Below the pieces are notes generated by a model, which saw only the letters and a program-made list of their open reading frames with translations, ran no database searches and was not told the DNA's origin. Both the position numbers and the translations under genes were made by a program. From Schistocephalus solidus (Eukaryota > Platyhelminthes > Cestoda > Diphyllobothriidea > Diphyllobothriidae), in assembly GCA_017591395.1 (NCBI GenBank), contig WEDG01004288.1, forward strand, positions 1 through 64,000: a stretch of DNA of 64,000 nt, read 5' to 3'. Below are positions 20,560 through 32,292 of this stretch, one piece after another; the first letter of the stretch is position 1; each line of letters starts with the position of its first letter.

Positions 20560-21110
20560 ACTTTCAGTATGCTGAGTAATTCTGGATTCCTCGTTCCTAC
20601 TTGCTTGTCAGATGCATTTTTTGAGAGCATTTTGTTGGCGACAAAATTCATCGAGTAGTTTTGGTGACCTAAGTTCCCTGAATGTATTCCATTTTATTTT
20701 TAGCTGGATGTTAGGTTCTCTTGCTAATGTGGCAGGACGAATAGTCGTTTTTCGCTCATTCGTTGGATAATAACAGTCAATCAGCTGTAATAAACTCGTA
20801 TTAAACGTTCTTTAATTAGCCTCTGGGTCCACGTTGAACAGCTAGTCCCAATTTGCGGAACACTACGTCTTTCTTCGTATTGTAATCTAACTTCCATATA
20901 TTTTGCTAACCTTCTTTTCTATTCTGGCGTTGAGAATTGAGCAAGCGATTCCACAGTAGTGTGATATAGCCACCCTTTCCGAGAATTGCATTAGAAATCG
21001 CTTCGTAAACGTCAGAGAAGTCTTCGTTAAAAATAGATCCAAATAATTGGCTCCCTGGTTTTCTCCAAAGCGCATGGGTAAATTAACCTTCTGTGGTCGG
21101 GAGTGAGTTT
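20560..21110 (-). pseudogene. CR1-F endonuclease C-terminus and linker
   Basis: From 21,105: QKVNLPMRFGENQGANYLDL, 'FLTKTSLTFTKRFLMQFSE' (aligned with the FTKD region of CR1-A), then a degraded SDH region. After a stop: 'LLQLIDCYYPTN', RPATLARELNIQLKIKWNTF, 'ELRSPKLLDEF', the linker seen in CR1-A. Confidence 0.65.
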
Positions 21111-21845
21111 TTTTCAGAATTTATATTTGGTTAGCACCGACAAGGCACTGTCAAAACAAACATTAGTAGCCAAATAAAGTTATGACAATGTGTGCAGATA
21201 AAATGTTTAAATACTTAATAATGTAGACAGAACTTGTCCTGCTAGGTCAACAGTTAGCGATGTTTTGAAATTAATGATGAACTAGAAAAAAATAGGCAGT
21301 GAAAAAAACTCCTACCTCAAAAATGGAGGCAGAGTTCAATAGGCCTTCGAATAGAAGGTAGGAGAAAAAAACTGTTAAGGAAGAAATGTCAGGTGGTAGA
21401 GTAGAGTAATATTGCAGTAGCGTTTCAGAATGAGATAATGAAACGTCAAGATGATGCGTTCTTGATCAATTAGGCGTATGAAACAAAATCTCACGAAAAT
21501 TTGTCAATGAACTCAAATCCTTAGCATCGTAGGATACAGAATTGAATTCTGATGATGGATAGTTTCCAAAGAAACGGCAGCATTTTACTGTGTACCACCG
21601 AATTTCAACGTCCGAATAACTTCATCGTTTGGAGGACTGGTGATATAAGTAGACAAAATGGTTCATGGGTGACTCGAGGTGGTGAAAATATAGGTTCAAG
21701 AGGATAACTTAATTTCCGATGGTCCTTCTCCGAGTCATGAGGAAAGCTACTGGTAAAAAAGGAGGAAAATAAAAGGTAAATAGAATCAGTGTTAAGATAA
21801 GTGTGCAGTCTTCGCTTGAATGCAGATAGACTAGTCAACGACCAA

Positions 21846-22699
21846 AATTCAGTTCAGTTCAGTTCAGTTCAGTGTATTTGAGGAAAATAGGCTTACGCCT
21901 TTGAAATCCCTATTTGTTACATAAAAGTTGCAAGAATAAGAAGCAAATTAAAGAAGTAGCAGTCAAGTGAATGCAGGCAGGTTTACGTGGTACACTGATA
22001 TTGTTAAGGTTAAGTAGTCACATAGTCTTCGTGGTACTGTAACATATGTATGTCGCCGATGTTTGAATGTATACACAGACTGGGACATAACAATCGCCTC
22101 AGGTAGGTTATTCCACGGTTCCACGACACGGTTGGTGAAAAATACTTCCTCACATCCAATCTTACTTGGGGCACACTTAGTTTGAATGGATGACCTCGGA
22201 GATTTTTTTCGTAGTGGCGAGTTGGAAAAAGTCATCACATAGGAGGGCACAATCCATTCCACGCACGATACGGAAGGTTTGTATCAAGTCTCCGCGCAAC
22301 TGCCTATAACTCAGAGGATAGAGCTTTTAGGTTATTTAGACGAATCTCATATGGCAGTTCAAGATTGACTCTCTTACTAATTTTGTGGCTCGCCGCTGCA
22401 CCCTTTCGAGCATGTTGTAGTCCTGTTGCGTCCACGGTCGCCAGGCTTGGATCGCATATTCAAGATGTGGCCTTTACAAACGTACCAAAAGACTTTTAGA
22501 AAAGCAGTCTTCATCGAAAACTTTAAATGCCCGCTTGATAGCGTACAGTATTGAATTGGCGGATTTAGCTGCCTTGGAACATTGCGTAGAAGGCTTCAGG
22601 TTGTCTTTCATCCAAACTCCAAGATCCTTCTGTGTGTGTGCTTCTCAGAGTGGTAAACCATTCAAATAGTAGGGTCGCATATCAGTGACCTGATTTCGA
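21846..22699 (-). mobile_element. CR1-E: CR1 3' end inserted in LB2
   Basis: Starts (minus strand) 'cgaaatcaggtcactgatatg', encoding the stretch before YYLNGLPL; continues 'QKDLGVWMKDNLKPSTQCS', [22 protein letters not shown], 'PWNNLPEAIVMSQSV' (22,262-21,963), and ends in the stem-loop aggc-ttac-gcct (plus 21,884-21,895) and five CTGAA repeats at 21,848-21,870. Several stops. It interrupts the LB2 tail between 'gtcaacgacc' and 'acaagttattt'. Confidence 0.75.
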
Positions 22700-22848
22700 C
22701 AAGTTATTTTGACAAGTTATTTCAAAAAAAATGTACCTAGAAAGACGTCAAGGATGCAGGGGAGGCATAATTAGTGCAGAATTTCTAAGGATATAAAGAA
22801 GACTAACGGGGGTAATGACAGAAAGCTTGGGGAGAGTTGAGCTATTAT

Positions 22849-23719
22849 TTAGTTGGAAAAAAGACAAAAGCCTGCTTCCAGTCTCCTGACACAAAGAAAT
22901 TTTAGCTTCATTAGCTGCCAGCTTGTTGAGTAGGAAGTAGTTGAAAGAGTCGGAAACAGGAGTTTTTTTGTGAAATGTCTTTGGACGTTTTCAATTTTCG
23001 AACGGCTAGATTTTTCATTAAACCGAAGAATGGACAGCAAAATTCAAGAATAGGAAGTAAAAACATACGATATACTCTTAATTTAATTTCTGGAAGGTAG
23101 AAATTATAAGAAATAAAGCCACAAATCTGAGTAGCTTTGATTGTAATTCTATCAGCATGAGGCGAATGATCTAAGCCCAAGTCCTTAATGGAGGAACATT
23201 CAATCGTAGGGCAACCTTTAAAAATAAGAGGTTGCGGCAGCCTTACAGGCCCAAAAATCATTTAGCGACGCTTCGAAGGTGAGAACTCCATTAGTCATGT
23301 GGAGCTCCAGGCCGAAAGTGCGTCTTAGTCCGAATGAATTTGTTTTAGGCATCCTTCGGTCGTAGAGTTAGAGATAGAATACACGCATTTGAGGTCAACA
23401 GCATAAATAAAAGATTGAGCATGTTTAACTATCAATGAAATATCATTAATCGAGAGTCAGAACAACAAAAGACCTAATACGGTATCTTGAAGGACACCAC
23501 TAACAACTGGGGAAGCACTTGCGTATGAGGACCCTACATAAACTTTTTGCTTTCGATCATTAGGTATGATCTAATAAAGTCAGTAAGGGGACTACAAAAT
23601 CCTATAGCTTCTAGTTCAGTTAGAAGTCGTTTATCGAATGCCTTACTAAGATCAAAATAGATAACTACCACAGAGAGATGATCATTACGAAGAGAGGTTA
23701 GTAGATTTAGAAAAGACAT
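22849..23719 (-). pseudogene. LB2 reverse transcriptase
   Basis: 23,719-23,534: SVVVIYFDLSKAFDK (motif A). 23,400 region: QSFIYAVDLKC, where the catalytic YxDD reads Y-A-V-D, so one metal-binding Asp is lost (LB0 still has YVDD). 23,261-22,911: MIFGPVRLPQPLIFKGCPTI, CSSIKDLGL, ADRITIKATQICGFIS, 'MFLLPILEFCCPFFGLMKN'. 23,040-22,849: 'RSKIENVQRHFTKKLLFP'. Frameshifts between blocks. Confidence 0.75.
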
Positions 23720-24512
23720 GTGTCAGGTTTCACAAGAGTGGTCCGGTAAGAAGCCGTGTTGGGAAAAGTTGATAATTTGATTGCTTATGCAAAAATCCGT
23801 GATTTTGTTTTGCAATTAGTTTTTCGAAGAGTTTAGCAAGAGAGGGCGTTGTATAAACACAGCGATAATTATGATTGTCAGATTGCGAATCAGCTTTAAA
23901 ACTGTTATTATAATAGAAGTTTTCCAGTAATCGGGGAAGAAACCATTTTCGAGAAATACGGAGAATTACTTGCTAAGTAAAGGTGGAAAATCCCTTAACT
24001 GTTTATTAAGTGAGTTTGGAATGTTATCAGTTCCAACCGAATTTGAATGATTTAAGGTGAGCTTTTTCTTTTTGAATACGCGAAGGCGAGAAATTAATGC
24101 TTGTTAGAAGCGAATTACAAAGCAGAGGAATTGAGGGAGTGGGGCTAGTTTCAGTGGTAAAGGGGTTGGTAAAAAACGAATTAAACAATTCTGCTTAGCC
24201 CAAATCCTTTCTAACGGAATTTTTTGTTACAGTCGAGTAAGGTCGGAGTTACATTCAGATGCTTAACCGATGACTGAACATGGAAGATTTGAGTGACAGA
24301 TTTGGATGAATTGGCATCAATTAGTGCCCAAGACTCCCTACACTTATCTCGCGCGAGCCTAATTTTCGATGCTTATTCAAATATTCTTGTTATCCTTAAG
24401 TGAACTTACAAATAGCTTTTAGATGAATCTTTAAGTTGCTTTCATTATTTTTTTAGCCTGTTTTGGAAAAAAATGTGGAACAGTAGAAGAAACTGTACTT
24501 GAATTAAAAATC

Positions 24513-25239
24513 TTAAATGGAATAAAAGCCTGGATTTTTTTCTTTGAGGATCTGCAATAGCTCAAGGAAAAAGTTTGGATCGTTGATTAAAAATATGCTA
24601 TGCCAATCTAGAGTGCTTACGAAATTATTTATTAATTTATGGTTTGTGTTAGCAAAAGCAAGTTTATTGCATTTAAACTCAGGCTTCGTAAGAAGAAGGA
24701 CTGGAAAACAACAGTGATATATTGCGTGATCCCTTTTGAATAGATCACGATCGAAATTGATAAAGAGAGGGTGGACCTCATTTGTAAAAATTAAATCTAA
24801 AATTTTGTCATTTCTAGTAACTGATCTGACCAGTTGGGACATGTTTGAAAAGTTAATAGTATTGACAAATTTCTGATGTTTTGGCGGAGAGGAATTTGCC
24901 TGCCAGTCAGTGTCTGATAGATTAAAATCGCCTACAATTATTTTGACATCAAATTGAGTCTCTGCAATTTTTTTCAAATAGTTCACAGAGCTCGCTTTCA
25001 TTGCCAGAATAATACGGAGGATTATAGACACAGCCAATTACCACTTTTTTCTTGTGCGTGAGGATGACTGAAGCAAAGCATACATTTCCAGACAAGGACG
25101 AAATGCTCAGCTGAAAAGGGGAATGTAAAAAGGATGACTTAATATAAAGGAGGTCTTGTCGGTACAAATTGAAATTATCTATAGCAAGCATCGAGTCAAA
25201 AATAAGAGAGTGAGCCCAGGATTCAGTGATGCACAGCAC
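24513..25239 (-). pseudogene. LB2 endonuclease
   Basis: 25,239-24,949: LCITESWAHSLIFDSMLAID (catalytic TESW), NFNLYRQD, KVVIGCVYNPPYYSGNESEL. 25,037-24,513: 'FDVKIIVGDFNLSDTDWQA' (GDFN), SVTRNDKILDLIFTNEVHPL and a position where SDH is expected reads RDH (FKRDHAIYHCCFPV). One frameshift near 25,000. Confidence 0.8.
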
Positions 25240-25245
25240 TAGCTA

Positions 25246-25645
25246 AAGGCCGAAAGACTTTGGTGCATCGTCAACTGTCAGTTTTTTCCAATCCTTTACA
25301 GGTGCGATGAAAGCTCTATCTGTATACTCTCAAGAATCGTATGTTTTGGCAATAACTATTTTTATATATATCTAGATAACTTCATATTCAGAGTGTATTG
25401 TGCTCGTTCAACTGCCGTGATTCCTGTCCTTACAAATAAGACTTCCCCATAAAACTGTCTATTTTGACGGTCTTTAAGAAAGAACTTGTATACTTCTATC
25501 GAAATCTCGATTTCCGTGATTTCAGTTTTGAGCCACGTTTCCGTTGTGACAATGACATCGGGGTTAGAGTTTGAAGAAATTAGTCGCAAAAATAAGCAAA
25601 AAATCAAGATCATATAACAGAACAGAAGCAACGATTAAGTGAAAA
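25246..25645 (-). pseudogene. CR1-F endonuclease N-terminal half
   Basis: NPDVIVTTETWLKTEITEIE (TETW), YKFFLKDRQNRQ and VLFVRTGITAVERAQY align with the CR1-A endonuclease on both sides of its own LB1 insertion. After a stop the region 25,300-25,246 reads APVKDWKKLTVDDAPKSFGL, the piece just before the CR1-F/LB2 junction. The A-G-D-F-N core is degraded. Confidence 0.7.
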
Positions 25646-25649
25646 GGAG

Positions 25650-28050
25650 ATTACGATAGATCAAAAGCTCACACTCCAAAGTTCTCACATAAGGCACCAT
25701 AATATAAAAGCAACAATACAAAAACTTGACGTGGCTGCATCGGAACTCGCAAAATCCGAGAAATATCGTACCAGAGATTCCACATTTTGCCATGTAGGAT
25801 GAGATTGTAGCCATCGGATGATGTAAAAGATTTAATAATTTGAGACCCATGTCAAATCTTCGTCATCATTATAGAAGTTCAACTGAAACGGCTGATATAT
25901 GCCCCCAAATGCAAAATAGTGAACATTTCTAGTAAAATTGTAATTCTTTAAAGTTCCTTGAAGGAATAACACATTCTGGCTCTTCCCAAGCACAGTAGTT
26001 CTGCTTCATTTGACGATTTTCGGCGAATACACACACTGAATTCTCCATATTTCTTGAAATATTCTGCTTATGGGATTAGGAGCATCATCGAAATTTATAG
26101 CTCATAACTTCAAGTCGCTTAAACGATTAGTTATAATTTCCAACGTCATCTCCAGCCCCATAAATGCTGGCGAGTAGACGTAGTCAATGCAACGTGTTAA
26201 GTCTGCTTTTGTCCTGGCATTTTATCAGAATGGCTGGACAAACGACCCACATCTCAATGCAAGTAATCAAATTATTCACCATTCTGGCAGCACAGGAACT
26301 GGTTAAAAGCCTACACAAGTGTTTCGCCGACTTTCTACCACTGCATGGTGCAGCTACGAGGGGTTCGGCTCATCAGTGCGTCCCTCAGAATTCCCTGTGT
26401 GCCTTCGAGTAGATACTCCAGTTTTGAAATTCCAGCTTTTTAATTTCCTCATAAATTGATCTGAAACTTGGAGCAGATCGGTATATTCAAGGGTCTGTAA
26501 GCCTCGGCCAAAATATGATATAAGTATTTGGGCCTTAGTCCACCAGGAACGGCAGGATAACCATGTAATACACACAAACTGTCAATGGGCAGTCAGTAGT
26601 ACAACTTATAAAATTATTCACCATATTGACAGCACAGGTACTAGCTAAAAGTCCAGCCACGTGTTTCACCGATATTCTGCCACTGAATGGCATGGCTGGT
26701 GCAGTGTAGAAATTGCAGCTTTTTAATTTCCTGAAAAAACTATTTGTAACATAAAACAGACGAGTTTATTCAAGGGGCTGTAGGCACAGACCGACATTTT
26801 ATATGTTGCATAAGTCATACAATTGACTGCCTGTTGGTAGCTTATGAATATTACGCAGTTATCCCGCAATGACCGATGAACTTGGCTTAAATATTTATGT
26901 TAACTTTCGGTCTGCGCCTATAGGCCCTTGGAAATACTGATCTGCCCGAATTTAAAAATTACTTTCGGAGGAAATTAAAAACCTGAAACCCAAGGCAAGT
27001 GCTGAACGTGACCTGAACTATAAACATTTGATAAGCATTCAGCTATTATATTTACTGCTTACGATAACTCGTTCAAAGTTATGAACGACATTTAAAGTAG
27101 GCATCAGAATAACTGCAACATAGCTCGAATTCAATAACTGTGCTTTAAGTAGAAAGGGCTGTAACTGGGATGGCAATATGAATAATCATCCGTTACATCG
27201 TTCTATGAAATACGCCAGCCGGGATGTGCCGAGTCTTTATAAGTTCCTAACTACTGTCATGCAAGTAACACAACCGTTCAAACCACAATCACTTGAGAAG
27301 GCAATTGACAGGCTCATGGTGTAGGGGAGAGTTTTAAGTCGGAATTGATAGCCTTCCCTCAATGCGCTATATGCCTTAGCCTCGAAGACTGCCAGCTGAC
27401 GGGAGGATTCGGTCCTTCTTTGAAACTGGGTCCAAACAGTAATTTGTCCTTCTTAATTCTGCCTTAATTTCACCACTTACGTATGTAAGAGCCAAACCCT
27501 TTCAAGGCATGCGTAGGAAGATGGGCTCAGTTCATGACAGTCACTGCGCCAATGTCCATCTACGGTGGTTATAATCGGACAGTTGAATGGATGATGAAAG
27601 AGCTTAAATTTTACGCTTGATCCTTCTCAGATCCGGCGCTTTATTTTTCCTTACTGTAGACTTACAAGCAAGCTTTTAGCCCAGAAATAGGCGTTAACCG
27701 TCATGACGTCAAATTTTACTGAAAGGTAATGAGTCTGTCCTCCACTCGTACAAGAGCCCAACTAAAATTTTGCTTTTTAATGCAGTCTTTAGTAAGTGTG
27801 TGAGATGAGACTCAGAAAAGCTTTTACTAAAGAACATGGCATGTTCAAAATAATCCACTTTAGAACGCTCCACCATAGGGGATTAAGGCCTGTTACACGA
27901 GTAAGCATTGTATTGTAGATAAGCGTTAAAACTACTAAGAACTAAGGTGTGCAAAAAAACTAACGCTTAGTGGGGAATTGTGGGTCTAAACTACAAATGA
28001 AAAAAATGACGGTAAAAACGACAGAGGATTGTTAGAATGCAGACTCACGA
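25650..28050. other. Long stretch with no recognised gene
   Basis: AT-rich, with no open frame longer than about 80 codons and no RT, endonuclease or RNA motif seen. The only structure found is the three-copy repeat at 26,428-26,990. It may be host intergenic DNA between the two retroelement clusters. Confidence 0.4.
26428..26990. repeat. Three-copy interspersed repeat of about 85 bp
   Basis: Copies at 26,428-26,512 (+), 26,718-26,800 (+) and 26,906-26,990 (-) share 'agctttttaatttcct', a spacer, 'tattcaaggg-ctgtaggc' and a terminal 'agaccg'-like end. The two direct copies are also preceded by a shared block 'aaattattcaccat-ctg-cagcacagg' at 26,268 and 26,611. Confidence 0.55.
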
Positions 28051-28079
28051 AAGCGTAGCCTTCTTAGATAGCAAGTGCT

Positions 28080-28415
28080 GTTAAGGATTTTAATGAGCTC
28101 TGCACTTGATCCCGGAAGCTATGTACCAAGGTGGATGAGCAGAATCAGGAGTTCAATTGAGATGATGTCTGATGGAATGCAATCGAGGAATGAAGACCCA
28201 TCGTTGCAATTGACGGCAGATAATGAAGACAGATCAGTACAATTAAGAGAGTGCTGGTGACAGGCAGCAGCGAAAACAGGAGACGTCCCACAAGCGGGTT
28301 GAAGTTGGGCTGTTTGTTTTTCTTAGCACATAAAAGCAATTCTACGTAAAGGTTCAGGTGAACAAGAAAGATACAAAAATGTAAATTGTACAAATACCTA
28401 CACAACTTCCCCACC
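28080..28415 (-). repeat. Probable polypurine tract and 3' LTR of the Ty3 element
   Basis: Minus strand GGTGGGGAAG (28,415-28,406) lies just after the integrase stop and is followed by TTGTGTAGG, a plausible LTR start (TG). An AATAAA lies at about 28,427-28,422. The far end of the LTR is uncertain, and no second copy was found upstream of the gag region. Confidence 0.35.
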
Positions 28416-28462
28416 AGAGCATTTATTGTACAAAAAAGAAGCTGGATAAAAAATGCAAAAAA

Positions 28463-28849
28463 TTAAACGACAAAGTCCTCAAGATTGGCAGAAAAACGGA
28501 TATGTCTACCAGAACGAGAGGAAATACGTTGTGGTGAAGAAGAAGTAGCAAAACGTGGGGGTAGGTTGGTCGAGTGTGAAGGTTGAGTGGAAGGGACCGA
28601 CGTAGGTGGAATGGGTAGTGATGGTGCGGAGGAATTGGATGGAACAACGGGCGGCGGGATGCACTCAAGATAAGCTGGCTTGAGTATGTCGATGGAGACT
28701 GTGTCAGTCTTGTCAGCCTTCTGTATGACGTAATACTTGTCCATCCGTTGAAGCACCTTGTAAGGGCCATCATTAGGAGAAAAAAGAGGCTTGCGAACTG
28801 CGTCATGCCGGACGAAGATGAATGGAACCGATTTAAGGTCGTCTTGCAC
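28463..28849 (-). pseudogene. Ty3 integrase C-terminal domain
   Basis: Open for 128 codons: DDLKSVPFIFVRHDAVRKPL, PYKVLQRMDKYYVIQKADK, TDTVSIDILKPAYLE, then a Pro/Ser-rich tail ending RFSANLEDFVV. The 'VRHD-VRKPL-P-DGPY-V' and 'SID-LKPA' pattern is the Ty3-type GPY/F C-terminal module used in DNA binding. Continues from the core with a frameshift near 28,855. Confidence 0.85.
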
Positions 28850-28859
28850 AAAACCGCAT

Positions 28860-29489
28860 TTAGGTGTCAGGCGAGTGGGAGTTGGACGCAGTTTTAGCCA
28901 TGCGTTGTTTCAATTGTTGGATGAAAGCATTCGACATGCTGGTGTTTACGATGGAAGACTGCACAAATCCACTGGGCAGGCGAAGAGATGAACCGTATAA
29001 AAGTTCGGCCATAGTCCATTGAATGTCCTCTTTGTCAGCTGATCGAATGCCTAAAGGTACGATGGGAAGGTTGTCACTCCACGCAGTTGTGTCTGAGTGA
29101 AACATCATTGCTGTCTTCAGTTGACGAGGCAGATGTCCAACGAGGCCGTTAGAAGCAGGGTGATAGGGCGTATTCATGATGTGCGCACACCCGAGAAGTT
29201 AAGTGAACTCACGGAACAGACTAGATTGAAATTGGTTTCCGTGGTCAGTGGTAATAGTGGCTGGTACACCAACATTAGCAATCCAATGGTGCAGGAAGAC
29301 CATGGCAATATTTTCTGCCGAGGTATCCGATATCGGAATTGCAATTGGCCATCACGTGACATGGTCGACTGCTGTGAAAATATGTGTGTGCCCACGTGAA
29401 GGTGGTAACGGCCCAACTTAGTTCAAGTGGATGTGATGGAATTGAAAGACTGGAACGGCATATGTGCTTGGTGGGGAAAAGGTATCAAT
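28860..29489 (-). pseudogene. Ty3 integrase catalytic core, catalytically dead
   Basis: One minus-strand frame with three stops: TFSPPSTYAVPVFQFHHIHL, N-stop-VGPLPPSRGHTHIF, TAVDHVT-stop-WPIAIP, VGVPATITTDHGNQFQSSLF, 'NTPYHPASNGLVGHLPRQLK' and 'ADKEDIQWTMAELLYGSSL'. The first catalytic Asp of HLD-VGPLP is Asn, the second (TTDHG) is kept, and the Glu of NGLVE is Gly, so two of the D-D-E residues are gone in addition to the stops. Confidence 0.85.
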
Positions 29490-30230
29490 AAATAAATTGT
29501 ATATTTAAGACCCGAAGGGCCCCATCATTACAAACTTAGTATCATGGTTTAAATAAATATAAAGTGGATAATTGCTGCACTATGTAAGCAGCCATATGAA
29601 CAGCAGAAATGAGTAGTATGACAGTCATATCCGATTCAGAACGATTCGCCATTTTTTAAACAATAGTCAACAATCTTTGGCATATACGTTGAACTAGAAA
29701 AGAAGCAGTAAAAAAACTCCTCCGGTTAAATCAGAGGCCGAGTTCGGCGAGCCGCCAATTTAAAAAAAATAGGAGACAAAAACTGCTTCACTGAAAAATT
29801 AATAGCTAGATGCAATAGGAAATTATTGCGATGTTGCTGAAAACGTATGAGGGTTAGTAACGCTCCTTATCTGGTGAGAGATAATAAAGCAGTCATAGCT
29901 AGTGTTTATGACCACCAGTGGAGGTGAGAGAGGAGGAACTCATCGTGGACAACAGGGTCGAAATGGAGAGGGGACAGTAGAGGTCACGAGATCATCATCG
30001 ATATGCGACCTTGCTGACAGCATAGTCCACCACCAAAGAGGCGAATCTATCAGAACCCGCCTCCATCATCAACTGAACCTGGAGACCATCGTCGGGGTTG
30101 CAAAATCTGTGGAATGTATCAAGGTTGTCAAGGGTTGGCAATGCCAGTTTAAAAGGAGGGGACGAAAAAGTGAATGCAAATATTGACTCTGCAGAGGATG
30201 ATGGAAATATTTTTGGAGGCAAATATAATA

Positions 30231-31453
30231 TCAAGTGAGCTGCCTCAAATACCAGGTGGACCCTTTTAAAAATCCAAAATTTACGAGTTTGGGAAAGAAA
30301 CAGACAATTAGGACTTTTATATCTTCTGAAGTTAAATGTTTGCGTAATTTGGTTTTGAAAATAGCTAATGTAGATGACAACCTAATTTCCAGTGGAAGAT
30401 TATTCCAGATGAAAGCATATTTGGAGGCAAAAAACTGAGAACGGTTAGGCGTGGAGCTAAGGGGTGGTAATATAATCATGGAGGAATTAAGAGTGGCATA
30501 GGGTCAACCTACCGGAGTGAGAGCTTTAAATTCGTGGGAGATTTGGACTAGAGTTAACGCGAAAACAGGAAGCTGAGACCGGCTTCCAGTCTTCTAATCC
30601 ACAGAAATTTACTGTTTTCTAACTGGCATCTATCCGTATAAGAGATACTGGATCCAGGAAGAGAAATAGTCTTCGAGGAAAAACCCTCTGAATTTTTCAA
30701 TCTTACTGCGGTCAGAGGCATTCATCAGCCCAAAGAGGGGACAGCAGTATTCTAGGATGGGAAGAACAAATATGTAATACAGTCTTTGTAACTTTATTTC
30801 CGGAATGAAGAAATGTTGTGATATAAAACCACATATCTGTGCATCCTTTTCAAAAATTCGATCTGCATGAGGCGATAATGCCAAACTTATTCGTGTAACG
30901 TAGAACTAAGTCTCTTATGGTTTGTTCTAAAAGTGTACTATTTTGAAATACTAGGGGTCCAGGAAGCTTGGCGGGTCAAAAACACATGAAACTACTCTTG
31001 GATGGAGAAAATTCCATCTGCCAACTAGAGCTCCAGCGTGAGAGCATAAGTAGATCAGTGTTGATTTTATCAACGCAACTATTGGCAGTGTCTTAAGAAA
31101 ATGAATCGTCAGCGTAAACGAAATTTTTCGAATTTGTGAGTAAAGTTGAAATTTCGTTTATGTACAGAATGAAGAGAAGGGGACCTAGAACCGTGCCTTG
31201 AAAAACGCCACTCGTGATCGGCTGAGGCGTCGAATAGCTATTACCTACTAAGATTTTCTGACTGCGGTTAGACAAGTAGGAACCAAGGAAAGTCAAGGAG
31301 AGGAGACCGGATGCCAAGGGCTTTCAGTTTCACCAGAAGACGTCTGTGCGGTAACTTTTCAAAGGCTTTGCTCAGGTCAAAGTAGATCACAACCACTGAC
31401 TGCTGCTCATTACGGAGGGAAGTGACGAGGTTACGAAAAGCTAACTGACCCAC
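30231..31453 (-). pseudogene. LD2 reverse transcriptase
   Basis: 31,453-31,268: SVVVIYFDLSKAFEKLPHRR (motif A). 31,317-31,093: FLGSYLSNRSQKILVGNSYS, SGVFQGTVLGPLLFILYINE (motif B), NFVYADDSFS (motif C). 30,884-30,630: 'DAQICGFISQHFFIPEIKL', 'FVLPILEYCCPLFGLMNAS'. 30,479-30,231: 'FIWNNLPLEIRLSSTLAIF'. All three catalytic Asp are present but frameshifts break the chain. Confidence 0.8.
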
Positions 31454-31725
31454 TTCACATGATCTCCCAGGTAGAAAACCATATTGCGAGTCACTAAGAG
31501 CTTATTTTCTAGGAAAAAGTAGAGACTTTGATTAAAAATAATTTTTTCAAGAAGTTTTGCTAGAGCAAGGGTTTGTGCACGCCTAGATAATTATTTATGT
31601 TCGAAAGAGATCCCGACTTGAAGACACGAAGAACAATAGATGTCTTTCCATGAGTCAGGAAAGAATCCGTTTAGAAGATAAACTGAGAATATATGGCTAA
31701 GCAATCGGGGAAGCTCGACACTCTC

Positions 31726-32253
31726 TTAAATAACTGAGTTTGGAATACCTTCAGTCCTCGAACAGTGCAAGTTATTTGGACGAATTATTTGCTTATGAAT
31801 TTGTTCTAAGGAGAAATCACTGGTGCTGATAACATTCAATGAGGATGCCTTAAACGTCGGAACCGGTTCATAGTCCATCGTAAGATGATTTGCAAAGAAC
31901 ATAGTAAAAAATTCTGCCTTGTCACAGTCTTCGAGAACGAAGTTCTTGTCTTCGTTTAGTAATGGAGGAATTTCATAACCTCGTTTAGAGGACGATCGAT
32001 GGCGGAACAGTTGAGCAACAGATTTTGAAGAGTTTGGCTCAGTGAGTGCCCAAGATTTCCTCTGTCTGTCACGTGCAAGACAAATATTAGAGGAATATTC
32101 AAAAATCTCTGCAATTCTTAGATGAACAGATAACGAACTAGTAACTTGATCTTTCAACTGCTTCCTCAATTTTTTAAGTCGCGGCAAACGAAAAGTGAGG
32201 AATGATGGATTGCGAAACGTAGGGCTTGACAATTTTGGTTGGCGAAAATTCAA
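31726..32253 (-). pseudogene. LD2 linker between endonuclease and RT
   Basis: A 175-codon open frame: PRLKKLRKQLKDQVTSSLSV, 'RIAEIFEYSSNICLARDRQ', KAEFFTMFFANHLTMDYEPV, 'STSDFSLEQIHKQI'. This is the usual pre-RT region with an 'F---F--NF--D' block. The matching part of LD1 (15,000-15,400) has stops. Confidence 0.7.
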
Positions 32254-32292
32254 GGATGTTATTTAAAACGACTGAGGAAGTCAAAAAGACTT

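Larger units (their letters stand above)
21114..25245 (-). mobile_element. LB2: most complete family-B LINE, inserted in the CR1-F endonuclease
   Basis: Runs from the endonuclease (25,239-24,513) through linker (24,360-23,800) and RT (23,719-22,849) to the 3' terminus at 21,114. 5'-truncated at the endonuclease motif LCITESW. Carries CR1-E inside the end of its RT. It is the reference used to order the LB0 pieces. Confidence 0.75.
19386..25645 (-). mobile_element. CR1-F: minus-strand CR1 LINE split by LB2
   Basis: Minus-strand order: endonuclease N-terminal half at 25,645-25,246, then LB2, then endonuclease C-terminal part at 21,110-20,880, linker at 20,870-20,560, a gap, and RT C-terminal half at 20,300-19,386. 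The endonuclease joins across LB2: 'WKKLTVDDAPKSFGL' on the right and QKVNLPMRFGENQGANYLDL on the left align with consecutive parts of the CR1-A endonuclease. RT motifs A and B are missing. Confidence 0.7.

Noticed and set aside
26428..26990. CRISPR-like array
   Set aside because: Only three copies, one inverted, with unequal spacing, in a eukaryotic genome.
28080..28415. Complete LTR pair for the Ty3 element
   Set aside because: A likely 3' LTR start is visible, but no matching copy was found upstream of gag, so the pair is not claimed.
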